Shown here: in pieces, positions 44,521 through 52,662 of the stretch
How the letters are laid out: each line of letters begins with the position of its first letter
How positions within the stretch are numbered: the first letter of the stretch is position 1
NCBI GenBank assembly: GCA_051861445.1
Contig: JBHYCS010000014.1
Span: 61,479-125,478 of the forward strand
Direction of reading: 5' to 3'
DNA length: 64,000 nt
From: Parasediminibacterium sp051861445
Lineage (GTDB): Bacteria; Bacteroidota; Bacteroidia; Chitinophagales; Chitinophagaceae
Program-made: the position numbers and the translations under genes
Notes under the pieces: model-generated
Database searches by the model: none
Told to the model about the DNA's origin: nothing
Seen by the model: the letters and a program-made list of their open reading frames with translations, nothing else

Positions 44521-46107
44521 ATGAAATTTGAAAAAGAAATAAATAGGCGTAAAACTTTTGCCATCATTTCTCACCCCGATGCTGGTAAAACTACTTTAAC
44601 AGAAAAGCTATTATTGTTTGGTGGAGCCATTCAAACGGCAGGTGCTGTAAAAAGTAACAAAATAAAAAAACATGCAACCAGCGATTTCATGGAAATTGAA
44701 CGCCAAAGAGGTATTAGTGTTGCTACAAGTGTAATGACTTTTGAATACGAAGGTTTTTTAATTAATTTATTAGATACTCCTGGTCACAAAGACTTTGCTG
44801 AAGATACATACAGAACCTTAACAGCCGTAGATTCTGTTATTTTGGTTATTGATAGTGTAAACGGTGTGGAAGACCAAACTCGTCGTTTGATGGAAGTGTG
44901 TAGAATGAGAGATACACCTGTAATTGTGTTTGTAAACAAAATGGATAGAGATGGAAAAAACCGTTTTGATTTATTAGAGGAAGTGGAAAACGAATTGAAA
45001 TTATCGCTTCATCCAATGACTTGGCCCATAAATAGTGGTAAAGATTTTAAAGGTGTGTATAATTTAGATAATAAAAGCTTAAGACTATTTACTGCAAGCA
45101 CAAAAGGTGAAGAAGACGATACCGTTTCTATTGCAGACTTAAACGAACCTATTTTAGATGCTAAAATTGGAGATAGAGATGCTGCACAATTAAGAGAAGA
45201 CGTAGAATTAATTGACGGTGTGTATGGTGAATTAACTGTTGCAGATTATTTAAGCGGAAAAGTTGCTCCTGTATTTTTTGGTAGTGCTGTTAACAACTTT
45301 GGTGTTCAAGAAATGTTGGATACGTTTATTAGAATTGCTCCTGTACCAAGAAGTAGAGAAACTACTAGTAGAACTTTAAGTGTGGGTGAAGACAAGTTTA
45401 GCGGATTTATTTTTAAAATTCATGCCAATTTAGACCCAAAGCATAGAGATAGAATTGCCTTTTTACGAGTTTGTAGCGGCAAGTTTGAGCGTAACAAATA
45501 TTTTCACCATGTTCGTTTAAATAAAGATATACGCTTTAGTAATCCTTATTCCTTTTTGGCAAGAAGTAAAGATGTAATTGAAGATGCTTATCCAGGTGAT
45601 GTGGTTGGTTTGTTCGATACGGGAAACTTTAAAATTGGTGATACTTTAACCGAAGGAGAAGATTTTTATTTTACGGGAATTCCTACTTTTTCGCCTGAAA
45701 TATTTAAAGAGTTGGTGAATAAAGACCCGATGAAAACCAAGCAATTAGAAAAGGGAATTAGCCAATTAACCGATGAAGGTGTAGCACAATTATTTACTCA
45801 ATTTGGCGGAAACAAAAAAATTATTGGTTGTGTTGGCGATTTACAATTTGAGGTAATTCAATACCGATTATTGCAAGAATATGGTGCAGCTTGTGAATTT
45901 AGAACCATGCCATTTTATAAAGCTTGTTGGCTTACCAGTAAAGATGCCAAAAAGTTAGACGATTTTCTACGCTTTAAACAGCAAAATAGTGCTGCTGATA
46001 AAGATGGAAATCCTGTTTATTTGGCACAAAGTGAATGGTTTTTGAATACCGAAATCTCTAACAATCCAGATATTCAATTTCATTTTACCAATGAAGTACA
46101 GAAATAA
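44521..46107 (+). CDS. prfC: Peptide chain release factor 3
   Basis: A 528-residue translational GTPase. G1 is SHPDAGKTT, the switch region has RQRGISVATSVM, G3 is DTPGHKDF and G4 is NKMD; the C-terminal part carries RF3-specific sequence (GVLQFEV-type GDLQFEVIQYRL and the WLTSKD region). RF3 recycles RF1/RF2 from ribosomes after termination. Behind it is a perfect terminator and then the accessory island. Confidence 0.95.
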   Translation: MKFEKEINRRKTFAIISHPDAGKTTLTEKLLLFGGAIQTAGAVKSNKIKKHATSDFMEIERQRGISVATSVMTFEYEGFLINLLDTPGHKDFAEDTYRTLTAVDSVILVIDSVNGVEDQTRRLMEVCRMRDTPVIVFVNKMDRDGKNRFDLLEEVENELKLSLHPMTWPINSGKDFKGVYNLDNKSLRLFTASTKGEEDDTVSIADLNEPILDAKIGDRDAAQLREDVELIDGVYGELTVADYLSGKVAPVFFGSAVNNFGVQEMLDTFIRIAPVPRSRETTSRTLSVGEDKFSGFIFKIHANLDPKHRDRIAFLRVCSGKFERNKYFHHVRLNKDIRFSNPYSFLARSKDVIEDAYPGDVVGLFDTGNFKIGDTLTEGEDFYFTGIPTFSPEIFKELVNKDPMKTKQLEKGISQLTDEGVAQLFTQFGGNKKIIGCVGDLQFEVIQYRLLQEYGAACEFRTMPFYKACWLTSKDAKKLDDFLRFKQQNSAADKDGNPVYLAQSEWFLNTEISNNPDIQFHFTNEVQK

Positions 46108-46126
46108 GGAATAATTTTTTTAACAG

Positions 46127-46166
46127 AAGCCCTTTTATTGTTTTGCAATAAAAGGGCTTGTTTGTT
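46127..46166 (+). terminator. Terminator of prfC
   Basis: AAGCCCTTTTATTG (46127-46140) pairs perfectly with 46146-46159 around a 5-base loop, followed by GTTTGTTG. Confidence 0.82.
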
Positions 46167-46208
46167 GTAAATATAATTTAAGAATAGAAAATAATACCGA
46201 TTGAGCAG

Positions 46209-46448
46209 AAAATATTATTTATAAAATAAATGTATTTTCATTTTAAGAAATTAAGGCATAAACCCCTCAATTTCCTAAAGTAATTAACCGCATATTATTG
46301 AAAGCAATACTATAATTTAAATGATATGCATTTTGCTATTAATGACCATTAAATTTATACTTTAGAAAAGCCTAAGAATTGTTTTTCATTTCATTTTTCA
46401 AAATCCATTTTTTGTACATATTGGTCATGAATTATAGTTATATTTAAA
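46209..46448 (+). pseudogene. Decayed copy of the 5' part of the LuxR-type regulator gene
   Basis: This stretch aligns by eye with 52545-52800, the leader and first codons of the regulator gene at 52663. Shared landmarks are AAATAAATGTATTTTCA, a degenerate form of the same leader stem-loop, ATGCATTTTGC at the start codon (46326 here), TTAGAAAA, TTTTCATTTCATT and GGTCATGAATT, in the same order. The copy reads Met-His-Phe-Ala-Ile-Asn-Asp-His and then TAA where the intact gene has CAG, with further stops; nothing after about codon 41 remains. The rest of the 46108-46618 gap holds the prfC terminator, a hairpin at 46458-46476 and AT-rich sequence. Confidence 0.7.
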
Positions 46449-46457
46449 AATTACGTT

Positions 46458-46476
46458 GTTGTTGAAGAGCACCAAC
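46458..46476. repeat. Hairpin repeat, copy 1 (GTTGTTG-N5-CACCAAC)
   Basis: A 7-bp stem with one mismatch and a 5-base loop AAGAG. Related hairpins recur at 47818, about 48170 and 48465, within the tandem repeat array further downstream. Confidence 0.5.
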
Positions 46477-46618
46477 AATGCCGAAAATTTATAGGGGATT
46501 AAGCCAATACTAACTATTTATGAAGTAAAGATTGTCTTGGTCTGTAGAGAAAAGAAAGCTAACTAAAGAATAATATAAAATGAATTTGGAAAAGTTATAA
46601 TTAACAAATTAAATTAAA

Positions 46619-47428
46619 ATGAAGAATATTTTTGATAAAATTAATCCCTCAAAGATTTTTAAAAAAGGAATTTTACTAACCAAAACTACTGAAATAAAAA
46701 AGGTGAATGCACTAATTGAGAGCCTTTATCCTTATACAATTCAAACTGATTTAATACGACTTGGTTCAAGTGGAGATGGTGGTTATTTGTTGCCAAATGA
46801 TTTAGAGGGAATTGAAGCATGCTTTTCACCTGGAGTTGCTGCTGTTAGTGAATTTGAAATGGACTGTTTAAAACTTGGAATGAAGGTTTACATGGCAGAT
46901 AAATCTGTTGAAAAACCGAATTTAAATGTTCCAGAAGATAAATATGATTTTATAAAGAAGTTTGTTGGGTGTACAAATAATGAAGACTTTATAACCATGG
47001 ATGAATGGGTAAACTCAAGATGTAGTTCAGAAAAATCAGATTTATTACTACAAATGGACATCGAAGGCGGTGAATATTATACACTTATCAATACGTCAGA
47101 TGCTTTAATGAAAAGATTTAGAATTATTATAATTGAATTTCACAAGTTGCACAATTTATGGAATCCTTATTATTATGATTTGAATAAAGTTGTTTTTGAA
47201 AAAATATTGCAAACACACATTTGTGTTCATATACATCCAAACAATATTGGTGGTGTTGTTTCAAAATTAGGTGTTAAAATTCCTAGGCTGGCAGAGTTTA
47301 CTTTTATAAGAAAAGATCGAGTAACAAGCAAAAGCTTTACAAATCATTTTCCTAATAAGTTAGATTCTGATAATACTGATAAGAAAACGCTTCCATTACC
47401 CAAAAACTGGTATAAGGTTAATCATTAA
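46619..47428 (+). CDS. FkbM family methyltransferase
   Basis: A 269-residue SAM-dependent methyltransferase of FkbM type. The motif DGGYLLPNDL is the family's substrate-side start, ACFSPGVAAVSEFE takes the place of the glycine-rich SAM loop, MADKSVEKP follows, and LQMDIEGGEYYTLI is the diagnostic DIEGxE block; IIIEFHKLH follows. FkbM enzymes O-methylate sugars or polyketides and are common in surface polysaccharide clusters. Here it is an orphan, flanked by a regulator remnant and by a repeat array, which suggests it arrived with the accessory segment. Confidence 0.85.
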   Translation: MKNIFDKINPSKIFKKGILLTKTTEIKKVNALIESLYPYTIQTDLIRLGSSGDGGYLLPNDLEGIEACFSPGVAAVSEFEMDCLKLGMKVYMADKSVEKPNLNVPEDKYDFIKKFVGCTNNEDFITMDEWVNSRCSSEKSDLLLQMDIEGGEYYTLINTSDALMKRFRIIIIEFHKLHNLWNPYYYDLNKVVFEKILQTHICVHIHPNNIGGVVSKLGVKIPRLAEFTFIRKDRVTSKSFTNHFPNKLDSDNTDKKTLPLPKNWYKVNH

Positions 47429-47675
47429 AACCTTAACTCTAAGTAATATTTAGCATAATTGTAGCCTTTATAATTCTTATTCATTAACAAAAATTATTAA
47501 TTAAACATCCTGTATTTCTGAAGAAAGAATAAACTCCAATACTTTACTATTTTGTAGACAAATAAGATTGCAAAAAATACTTCTAATTCAAGTTTTAAGA
47601 AACATTCCAAAGTTAAATTCACGTTGTTGGGAAGAATATTAATAAATACAGAAAGCCAACCTCCTAATTTTAATG

Positions 47676-47778
47676 GTTAACATTTGTTACAATTTTACAT
47701 TAATACAGAAAAAGTGTAACGGACTTGTTACACTTTTTCTGTTACATTTTATTTTGTAACATAAAAATTGTAACAGAA
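47676..47778. repeat. Nested palindrome in repeat unit 1
   Basis: The core is a perfect 16-bp stem (47705-47720 with 47727-47742) around the loop GGACTT. Outer GTTACAATTTT and AAAATTGTAAC arms, plus an extra TGTTAC/GTAACA pair, could extend it into a long cruciform or RNA hairpin. Confidence 0.75.
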
Positions 47779-47817
47779 TTCCTAGAAGCTGTTTAAGTTG
47801 ATTGTTTTTTAGCCTTA

Positions 47818-47836
47818 GTTGGTGTTTTTCACCAAC
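47818..47836. repeat. Hairpin repeat, copy 2 (GTTGGTG-N5-CACCAAC)
   Basis: A perfect 7-bp stem with loop TTTTT at the end of repeat unit 1. An identical hairpin ends unit 2 near 48166-48185, and a shorter relative lies at 48465-48481 in unit 4. Confidence 0.7.
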
Positions 47837-48023
47837 AAAATTTTATAATTGAACATTTTGTTTTCTTAAATAAAGAAGAAACTCCCATACTTACGATTTT
47901 TTAGACATATAAAATTGTAAAAAGTGCTTCTAATTCAAGTTTTTAGACAACACTCCAAAGTTAAATTCACGTTGTTGGGAAGAATATTAATAAATACAGA
48001 AAGCCAACCTCCTAATTTTAATG

Positions 48024-48126
48024 GTTAACATTTGTTACAATTTTACATTAATACAGAAAAAGTGTAACGGACTTGTTACACTTTTTCTGTTACATTTTAT
48101 TTTGTAACAAAAAAATTGTAACAGAA
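48024..48126. repeat. Nested palindrome in repeat unit 2
   Basis: Near-exact copy of the palindrome in unit 1, 348 bases downstream: perfect 16-bp stem 48053-48068 with 48075-48090 and the same GGACTT loop. The only visible change is a base or two in the AT-rich outer arm. Confidence 0.75.
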
Positions 48127-48524
48127 TTCCTAAAAGCTGTTTAAGTTGATTTTTTTTAGCCTGAGTTGGTGTTTTTCACCAACAATATTTTATAATTGAA
48201 CATTATGTATTTCTGAGAAAAAAATCCTCAATACTTTACTATTTTCTAGAAATAAATAAATAAGATAGCAAAAATTTCTAGGTTAAAAATTGTCTTATTG
48301 ATGAAAAATACCAATAAATGCGGAATTATTCAATCCACCATCTTGTATTTCTCAAGAAAGAACAATATTCAATTTTACTATTTTGATAGACAAATAAGTT
48401 CAATAAAATTTAAAACCATCTATGTAAAGTTTTAAAAAAACACTTCAAAGTTAAAATTGCTTTGTTGGTGAAGAACACCAAAGGCTGTAAATTTATTATC
48501 AAAAGAAATTAAATTTTATTAATA

Positions 48525-48556
48525 AACGGAGATTGTTTGATCACAATCTCCGTTTG
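48525..48556 (-). terminator. Stem-loop after the broken T9SS gene
   Basis: AAACGGAGATTGT pairs perfectly with ACAATCTCCGTTT around a short loop, 17 bases past the stop codon at 48573. The tract after it on the minus strand is only loosely T-rich. Confidence 0.65.
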
Positions 48557-48572
48557 CATAATTAAGAAATTT

Positions 48573-49844
48573 TTATCTTTTGATTATCAATTTTTTAGTT
48601 ACAACATCTTTTCCCGCAGTAATCTTAACGAAGTATATACCATTTTGAAGCATATCTGAGGAGAGCCTGAAATTATATTTACCGCTATTAAACTGTACAT
48701 CTCCACTTAAAGTTGTAATTGGTTGTAATTGTAGAAGTGAATTAAAAACGTCTATACGAATTGAAGTTTTCTTCAATAAATTAAGATTAACAGTAAATTG
48801 ATTGGAGGCTGGATTAGGCGAAATGCTAACATTGGCAATAAAATTCATGTCTTTTTTTGTAATTGTATCGGATGGTAAAATACCAGGCATTAACCTATAT
48901 GCCTGCGAAAGAGTGTTATATGTTGGACTATTACAAATGGAAGTAGGGTCACTTTCTGTAGGTAAAACCGAACTGCAAGGATTATCAAGACCTTTTACAA
49001 TAGTTACATTTGGCGGCAATACACTGCCATTTAACAACTTTACTTCTCCCATAGCATAAAAAGTAACTGGAGTGGTTGTAAAGCAAAGATTTCCATCAAT
49101 AACAATATCACCAGTACTAACTAAATTTCTATCGCCAATAGGAATACATTGTCCATTACCCACATAGCTCAACTGTGTAGGAATTGCCATAAACCCTTTA
49201 GGAAAATTATAGCTTATGTCATTTTCTGTTAGTCGTTGTGCTGCACTTGTTGAAGTACCTTCATAAAAACCTTTATTTGTCAAATAATAATATTGAACCC
49301 TGTCATTGTAATAAATTGGAGTTGTAGGAGTTACTTTAGTTATCGAAGCATCATCATAGTCAAAGGTATACGTTTGTACTATTTTATCAACTGTACTTCC
49401 CACGACAGGAATTTTAGGTTCAAAAATAAGTGAAACCCTCAAGCTTACTTTCTTTTCTCCACCTAAAAAACCATTAGCGATGAGAAAAGATAAATTTTCA
49501 ATACAAGTTGCTGGTACAAGTTGGGTTGATATGAAACTACTATCTATATCATTTTCACGTCTTCTCGAAAGCAAATCGAATCCTAATTTATTTAATCGAA
49601 GCTCACTTTCTGTTTTAACCTTTTCAATATCTGTAGAAAACCCTAAAGCATTTAGTTCATCCCATGCCTCTGGATTATTTGATGAAGCTGGAGCTCCCCA
49701 CAAACTTGGTGAAGATATCCTTCCAATTGTAGGTGTATACTGTCCTGCTCCAGTTGGATAATTTTTCTTGCCTACTTGAAAAACTAGACTTGCTTTAATA
49801 CTCACAAGTTTAAGATTAGAAGCAGGATTAATTACAAATTTCAA
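48573..49844 (-). CDS. C-terminal fragment of the interrupted T9SS protein
   Basis: A 423-residue open stretch with a T9SS sorting domain at the end (from about residue 345). It has no signal peptide, and its nominal start is a TTG inside a longer open frame that continues upstream to the frameshift near 50005 (reading ...YHYKVVSPLKFVINPASN). It is therefore unlikely to be exported as an independent protein. Confidence 0.6.
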   Translation of the reverse strand: MKFVINPASNLKLVSIKASLVFQVGKKNYPTGAGQYTPTIGRISSPSLWGAPASSNNPEAWDELNALGFSTDIEKVKTESELRLNKLGFDLLSRRRENDIDSSFISTQLVPATCIENLSFLIANGFLGGEKKVSLRVSLIFEPKIPVVGSTVDKIVQTYTFDYDDASITKVTPTTPIYYNDRVQYYYLTNKGFYEGTSTSAAQRLTENDISYNFPKGFMAIPTQLSYVGNGQCIPIGDRNLVSTGDIVIDGNLCFTTTPVTFYAMGEVKLLNGSVLPPNVTIVKGLDNPCSSVLPTESDPTSICNSPTYNTLSQAYRLMPGILPSDTITKKDMNFIANVSISPNPASNQFTVNLNLLKKTSIRIDVFNSLLQLQPITTLSGDVQFNSGKYNFRLSSDMLQNGIYFVKITAGKDVVTKKLIIKR

Positions 49845-50002
49845 AGGAGATACTACTTTATAATGATAAATCGGAAGAGCTATATTTGGACGGTACTGTT
49901 TATTATAATAATTACATTGAACTTTTGGAGGTTGTGGGCATGAAACATAAGTTTGGCATGTTGAATTCGAACAATTAGTTGAAGACGTTAAGTTACTTCC
50001 GC

Positions 50003-50635
50003 CTAAAAAACTCTTGTAGCTCCAGGAGTATAAATTGTTTGAAGGGGATTAGTTTGAGATTTTACGAGAGGTTCATATACTGCATATTCAATTTTTGGCA
50101 TTTCCAAAATATTAAATACACCTAATTTATTATTATAAACAGGACTCAGTTCTGTAGTTAGCCCAGTTTTATCTGCACCTGGATTAACAAAGGGAGATGC
50201 TCCAAATTGTGATTGCTGTGTTAACGTTCCTGTTGTTTTAAGATTAATGTCAGTATGAGCAAATTGAACCGTAACTGGTGTTTTACCGCCCCCAACTAAT
50301 GAATTGACAAAGCCACTTAAAAACGAGGGCAAGCCAAGTAATTCTCCAACTTTACTGAACATATCTAAGCCACTACCAAATTGTTTAAAAATATTTTCTT
50401 TGTCTTTATCCTGTACTTTTTTTCTAGGGAACAACTTATTAAATGTATTTACATATTTTTCTCCGTACGTAACAAGCTTTCCTGTCGCATCCGTCATTTG
50501 CAATATTCCTTTTGAAAAGCCATCAGTCACATTTTGTAGTTCTCCAAAACTAAATGCTACATCACTATTCTTAACTTGAGCAATTGCATTGGGATCGCTG
50601 CTGATAATTGTTTCAGCTTTGCCGTTGGTTTCCAA
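50003..50635 (-). CDS. Middle fragment of the interrupted T9SS protein
   Basis: A 210-residue stretch lacking a signal peptide and any known domain, Gly/Thr-rich with GKTPVTVQFAHTDINLKTTG. Its nominal start is a TTG, and the same frame stays open upstream for 14 more codons to the TAG at 50678. It ends at a TAG produced by the six-T frameshift. Confidence 0.6.
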   Translation of the reverse strand: METNGKAETIISSDPNAIAQVKNSDVAFSFGELQNVTDGFSKGILQMTDATGKLVTYGEKYVNTFNKLFPRKKVQDKDKENIFKQFGSGLDMFSKVGELLGLPSFLSGFVNSLVGGGKTPVTVQFAHTDINLKTTGTLTQQSQFGASPFVNPGADKTGLTTELSPVYNNKLGVFNILEMPKIEYAVYEPLVKSQTNPLQTIYTPGATRVF

Positions 50636-50677
50636 AGTAACATCCCAACTTGAGAAAAGAAAAGATTCTATGTATAA

Positions 50678-51346
50678 CTAAGAATTTTGTTTGCATAAAC
50701 ATGGGTCGTATAGGGTATTGAAATCACCATATAGCCAAAAAAAATTGTTAGACCCTTGTCCTGCATTTAGATATTGATTAGGTACTGAAACTTTTGCAGT
50801 CCCTTTAAAATTATTTAATGCAAATGATTTATCAGCAAGTTGGCTTAAAGTACCAGCCGTTTTTACCCCTTCCTTAAATCTCAACGTTAACATTGCAGAT
50901 TTTGTATTTTGGAAATTCGATGTAATCAAAACAAATAACCTTATGAGCCCTGTATACTTGTTGTATAAGATAAAGTAAGGATTATCAATTGGACTGATGT
51001 TTGTACCAAATTCTTTTTTAATCAATTCCCAGCCATTTTTGGGGTCATAATTTTTTACAGAAAGTGAACTTAAATCAAATAAATTTGGATTTTGAATGTC
51101 ATAAAAGGGGCTATTTATTTGATAATTAACTGGAAAAGGTGTTCCTTTTCTGTATCCAAACCATGTTTGCTGACGCCAATCCCATCTGAATGCACCTGTA
51201 GGGTCTTCAGGATTTTGATAATTATCTGGATCTGTAGAAATAGCAAGTGGTGGTTGTGTCCAACATTGTGCAAAAATATCCGAATTAGTACTCAGTAATA
51301 GCAATAAAATAACCATACCCAAAACGGGTTTTAAAAATAGTTTCAT
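50678..51346 (-). CDS. N-terminal fragment of the interrupted T9SS protein (secreted)
   Basis: A 222-residue product with an ATG start and a clear signal peptide (about 1-26, ending IFAQ). The mature part is Trp/Pro/Asn-rich (CWTQPPLAISTDPDNYQNP) with no family recognised. If the TAG is a true stop, this part alone would be made and released to the periplasm without a sorting signal. Confidence 0.65.
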   Translation of the reverse strand: MKLFLKPVLGMVILLLLLSTNSDIFAQCWTQPPLAISTDPDNYQNPEDPTGAFRWDWRQQTWFGYRKGTPFPVNYQINSPFYDIQNPNLFDLSSLSVKNYDPKNGWELIKKEFGTNISPIDNPYFILYNKYTGLIRLFVLITSNFQNTKSAMLTLRFKEGVKTAGTLSQLADKSFALNNFKGTAKVSVPNQYLNAGQGSNNFFWLYGDFNTLYDPCLCKQNS

Positions 51347-51382
51347 AAACAGTTGTTTTATTTTGAATTAATAGAAATTATG

Positions 51383-52267
51383 CTATAGTTTTTTTCCCAC
51401 AAACTCCTTAGATATTACACGACTCCAATCATTTGCATTATATGGCCAATTAGGAAAATTTGCTATTACCCCATAATTATACCTGATATAAATAGAGTCA
51501 TTATTTTTACTCATAAATCCAAGAGCATATACATTGTTTACCCATTCGTTCTGATAATGTACATATTGACCACGAAATACCGTAGGTACAAAAACCCCAA
51601 AATATCTTGCCCGCAAAACATCTAAATCAGTTTTAATAGGATACCCTTCAGGAAGGTTAGACAAATAGAAAGAACTCCGATTAACTTCTATATCAGGCTC
51701 AAAGTCCCAAGCTATTTTTATTTTAAATTTATGATTAGGATTGTCTGTATTGTATCCCTCATACTCACCAAAAAGAGGTGGTTTATTGCCTATATAAATG
51801 TCTTGAAATGTGGTATCAACTCCAGAAATTAACGTACCTCTTTTTGCTACATATTTAGTAATCAGCCTCACTCTTATTGCACCATATGGCTTTTCAAAAG
51901 ATAATTCAAATTGTTTCGCTGTTCGAATCAGAGGATCATCGCCAACTTTCCATTGATACTGACATTCAAAACTCGTATCAAATTGAGCTTTAAAAATGAT
52001 ATCTATTCCATTTTGGTAATAATTACCTGTTGGCGGATGGGTGATTAAATGAAACATAGTATCTACAACAAAGCTGTCAACTTCATTATATTTTTCATTT
52101 CTCCCATAGTAATTAAAAATATTTTTAGCAACAACTCTCTGACCAGTAATTATAGTTGCTTTAGGCTTTGAAGGTAAATTCATGCCTTCTTTTCTACAAG
52201 AATTTATTGATAAAATTATAATAGAAAGTAAGAATATTTTTTTGTTTGAGTAGTACCGATTATACAT
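51383..52267 (-). CDS. Surface lipoprotein of unknown function
   Basis: A 294-residue lipoprotein with lipobox INSC (Cys24) followed by RKEG. The mature part looks beta-rich and includes CQYQWKVGDDP, a PKD/Ig-like strand pattern, and GEYEGYNTDNPNHKF. It is 36 bases upstream of the interrupted T9SS gene and probably cotranscribed; lipoproteins next to T9SS cargo genes often act together at the surface. The 395-base gap after it (52268-52662) contains only AT-rich sequence and the leader of the regulator gene. Confidence 0.7.
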   Translation of the reverse strand: MYNRYYSNKKIFLLSIIILSINSCRKEGMNLPSKPKATIITGQRVVAKNIFNYYGRNEKYNEVDSFVVDTMFHLITHPPTGNYYQNGIDIIFKAQFDTSFECQYQWKVGDDPLIRTAKQFELSFEKPYGAIRVRLITKYVAKRGTLISGVDTTFQDIYIGNKPPLFGEYEGYNTDNPNHKFKIKIAWDFEPDIEVNRSSFYLSNLPEGYPIKTDLDVLRARYFGVFVPTVFRGQYVHYQNEWVNNVYALGFMSKNNDSIYIRYNYGVIANFPNWPYNANDWSRVISKEFVGKKL

Positions 52268-52580
52268 ATTGCCTTATTTATTAAATATATATTTTAAAAT
52301 ATTATTTTTTAATAATTACGTATCTATACATATACACAATTAAACTTTAAATATCTTTACATGCTTTTTTAAACACTAGACATCGTAATTAATACTTTAA
52401 TGTATTATAACAAATAAAAGAAGAAACCAATTTAAAATTTGCATTTCCTTTTAAAAAGAATCTTAAGCAGCTCGTAGCTATAATATCTTATATCAGTTTA
52501 GATAATAGTAATAAATTTTGTATACATAAAAAATGATTGTTTATTAAAATATTATTTCACAAAATAAATGTATTTTCAGC

Positions 52581-52616
52581 TGCGGAAATTGAGGGGTTTT
52601 TACCTCAATTTCCGCA
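52581..52616 (+). promoter_or_regulatory. Strong leader stem-loop upstream of the LuxR-type gene
   Basis: TGCGGAAATTGAGG (52581-52594) pairs perfectly over 14 bp with 52603-52616 around an 8-base loop, 47 bases before the start codon. There is no T tract after it and no plus-strand gene before it, so a terminator is unlikely. A weakened version exists in the decayed copy near 46246-46275, which shows it belongs to the regulator leader. Confidence 0.55.
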
Positions 52617-52662
52617 ACTTGTTTACCCTTATATTTAAACACCAAATTATTTATTGAACAAA

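Larger units (their letters stand above)
47511..48485. repeat. Tandem array of four related units (two of 348 bp, two of about 140 bp)
   Basis: Unit heads resembling TGTATTTCTGAAGAAAG start at 47511, 47859, 48206 and 48344. Units 1 and 2 are nearly identical over about 250 bases (from 47608 and 47956) and 348 bases apart; units 3 and 4 are shorter and diverged, sharing the head, the CAAAGTTAAA tail block and a terminal hairpin. Units 1 and 2 carry an extra GTTAC-rich palindromic block. This fills most of the gene-free stretch 47429-48572; no plausible protein-coding frame was seen in it. Confidence 0.8.
48573..51346 (-). pseudogene. Large secreted T9SS protein gene, interrupted by TAG and a frameshift
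   Basis: Three consecutive minus-strand frames join into one protein. It starts at the ATG at 51344-51346 with a signal peptide (ending FAQ) and ends with a T9SS sorting domain (SISPNPASNQ onward). An in-frame TAG (50678-50680) follows KQNS; downstream, in the same frame, sequence reads on as protein-like LYIESFLFSSWDVTLETNG. Near 50005-50010 a run of six T (minus strand) shifts the frame: one more T would turn RVF-stop into RVFLGGSNLTSS and lead through a Cys-rich linker into the last part. With that base added the gene would be about 925 codons. The middle has no known domain. Decay, sequencing error or recoding are all possible. Confidence 0.7.

Noticed and set aside
47511..48485. Possible CRISPR array
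   Set aside because: Units are 140-348 bases with long near-identical bodies, not 25-40 base repeats with unique spacers, and no cas genes are present.
50003..50010. Programmed -1 frameshift at the six-T run
   Set aside because: The run could allow slippage next to the TAG, but no stimulatory structure was evident and a second interruption (TAG at 50678) in the same gene makes decay or sequencing error more likely.
52581..52616. Rho-independent terminator
   Set aside because: The stem is perfect but no T tract follows on either strand and there is no plus-strand gene upstream for it to end.
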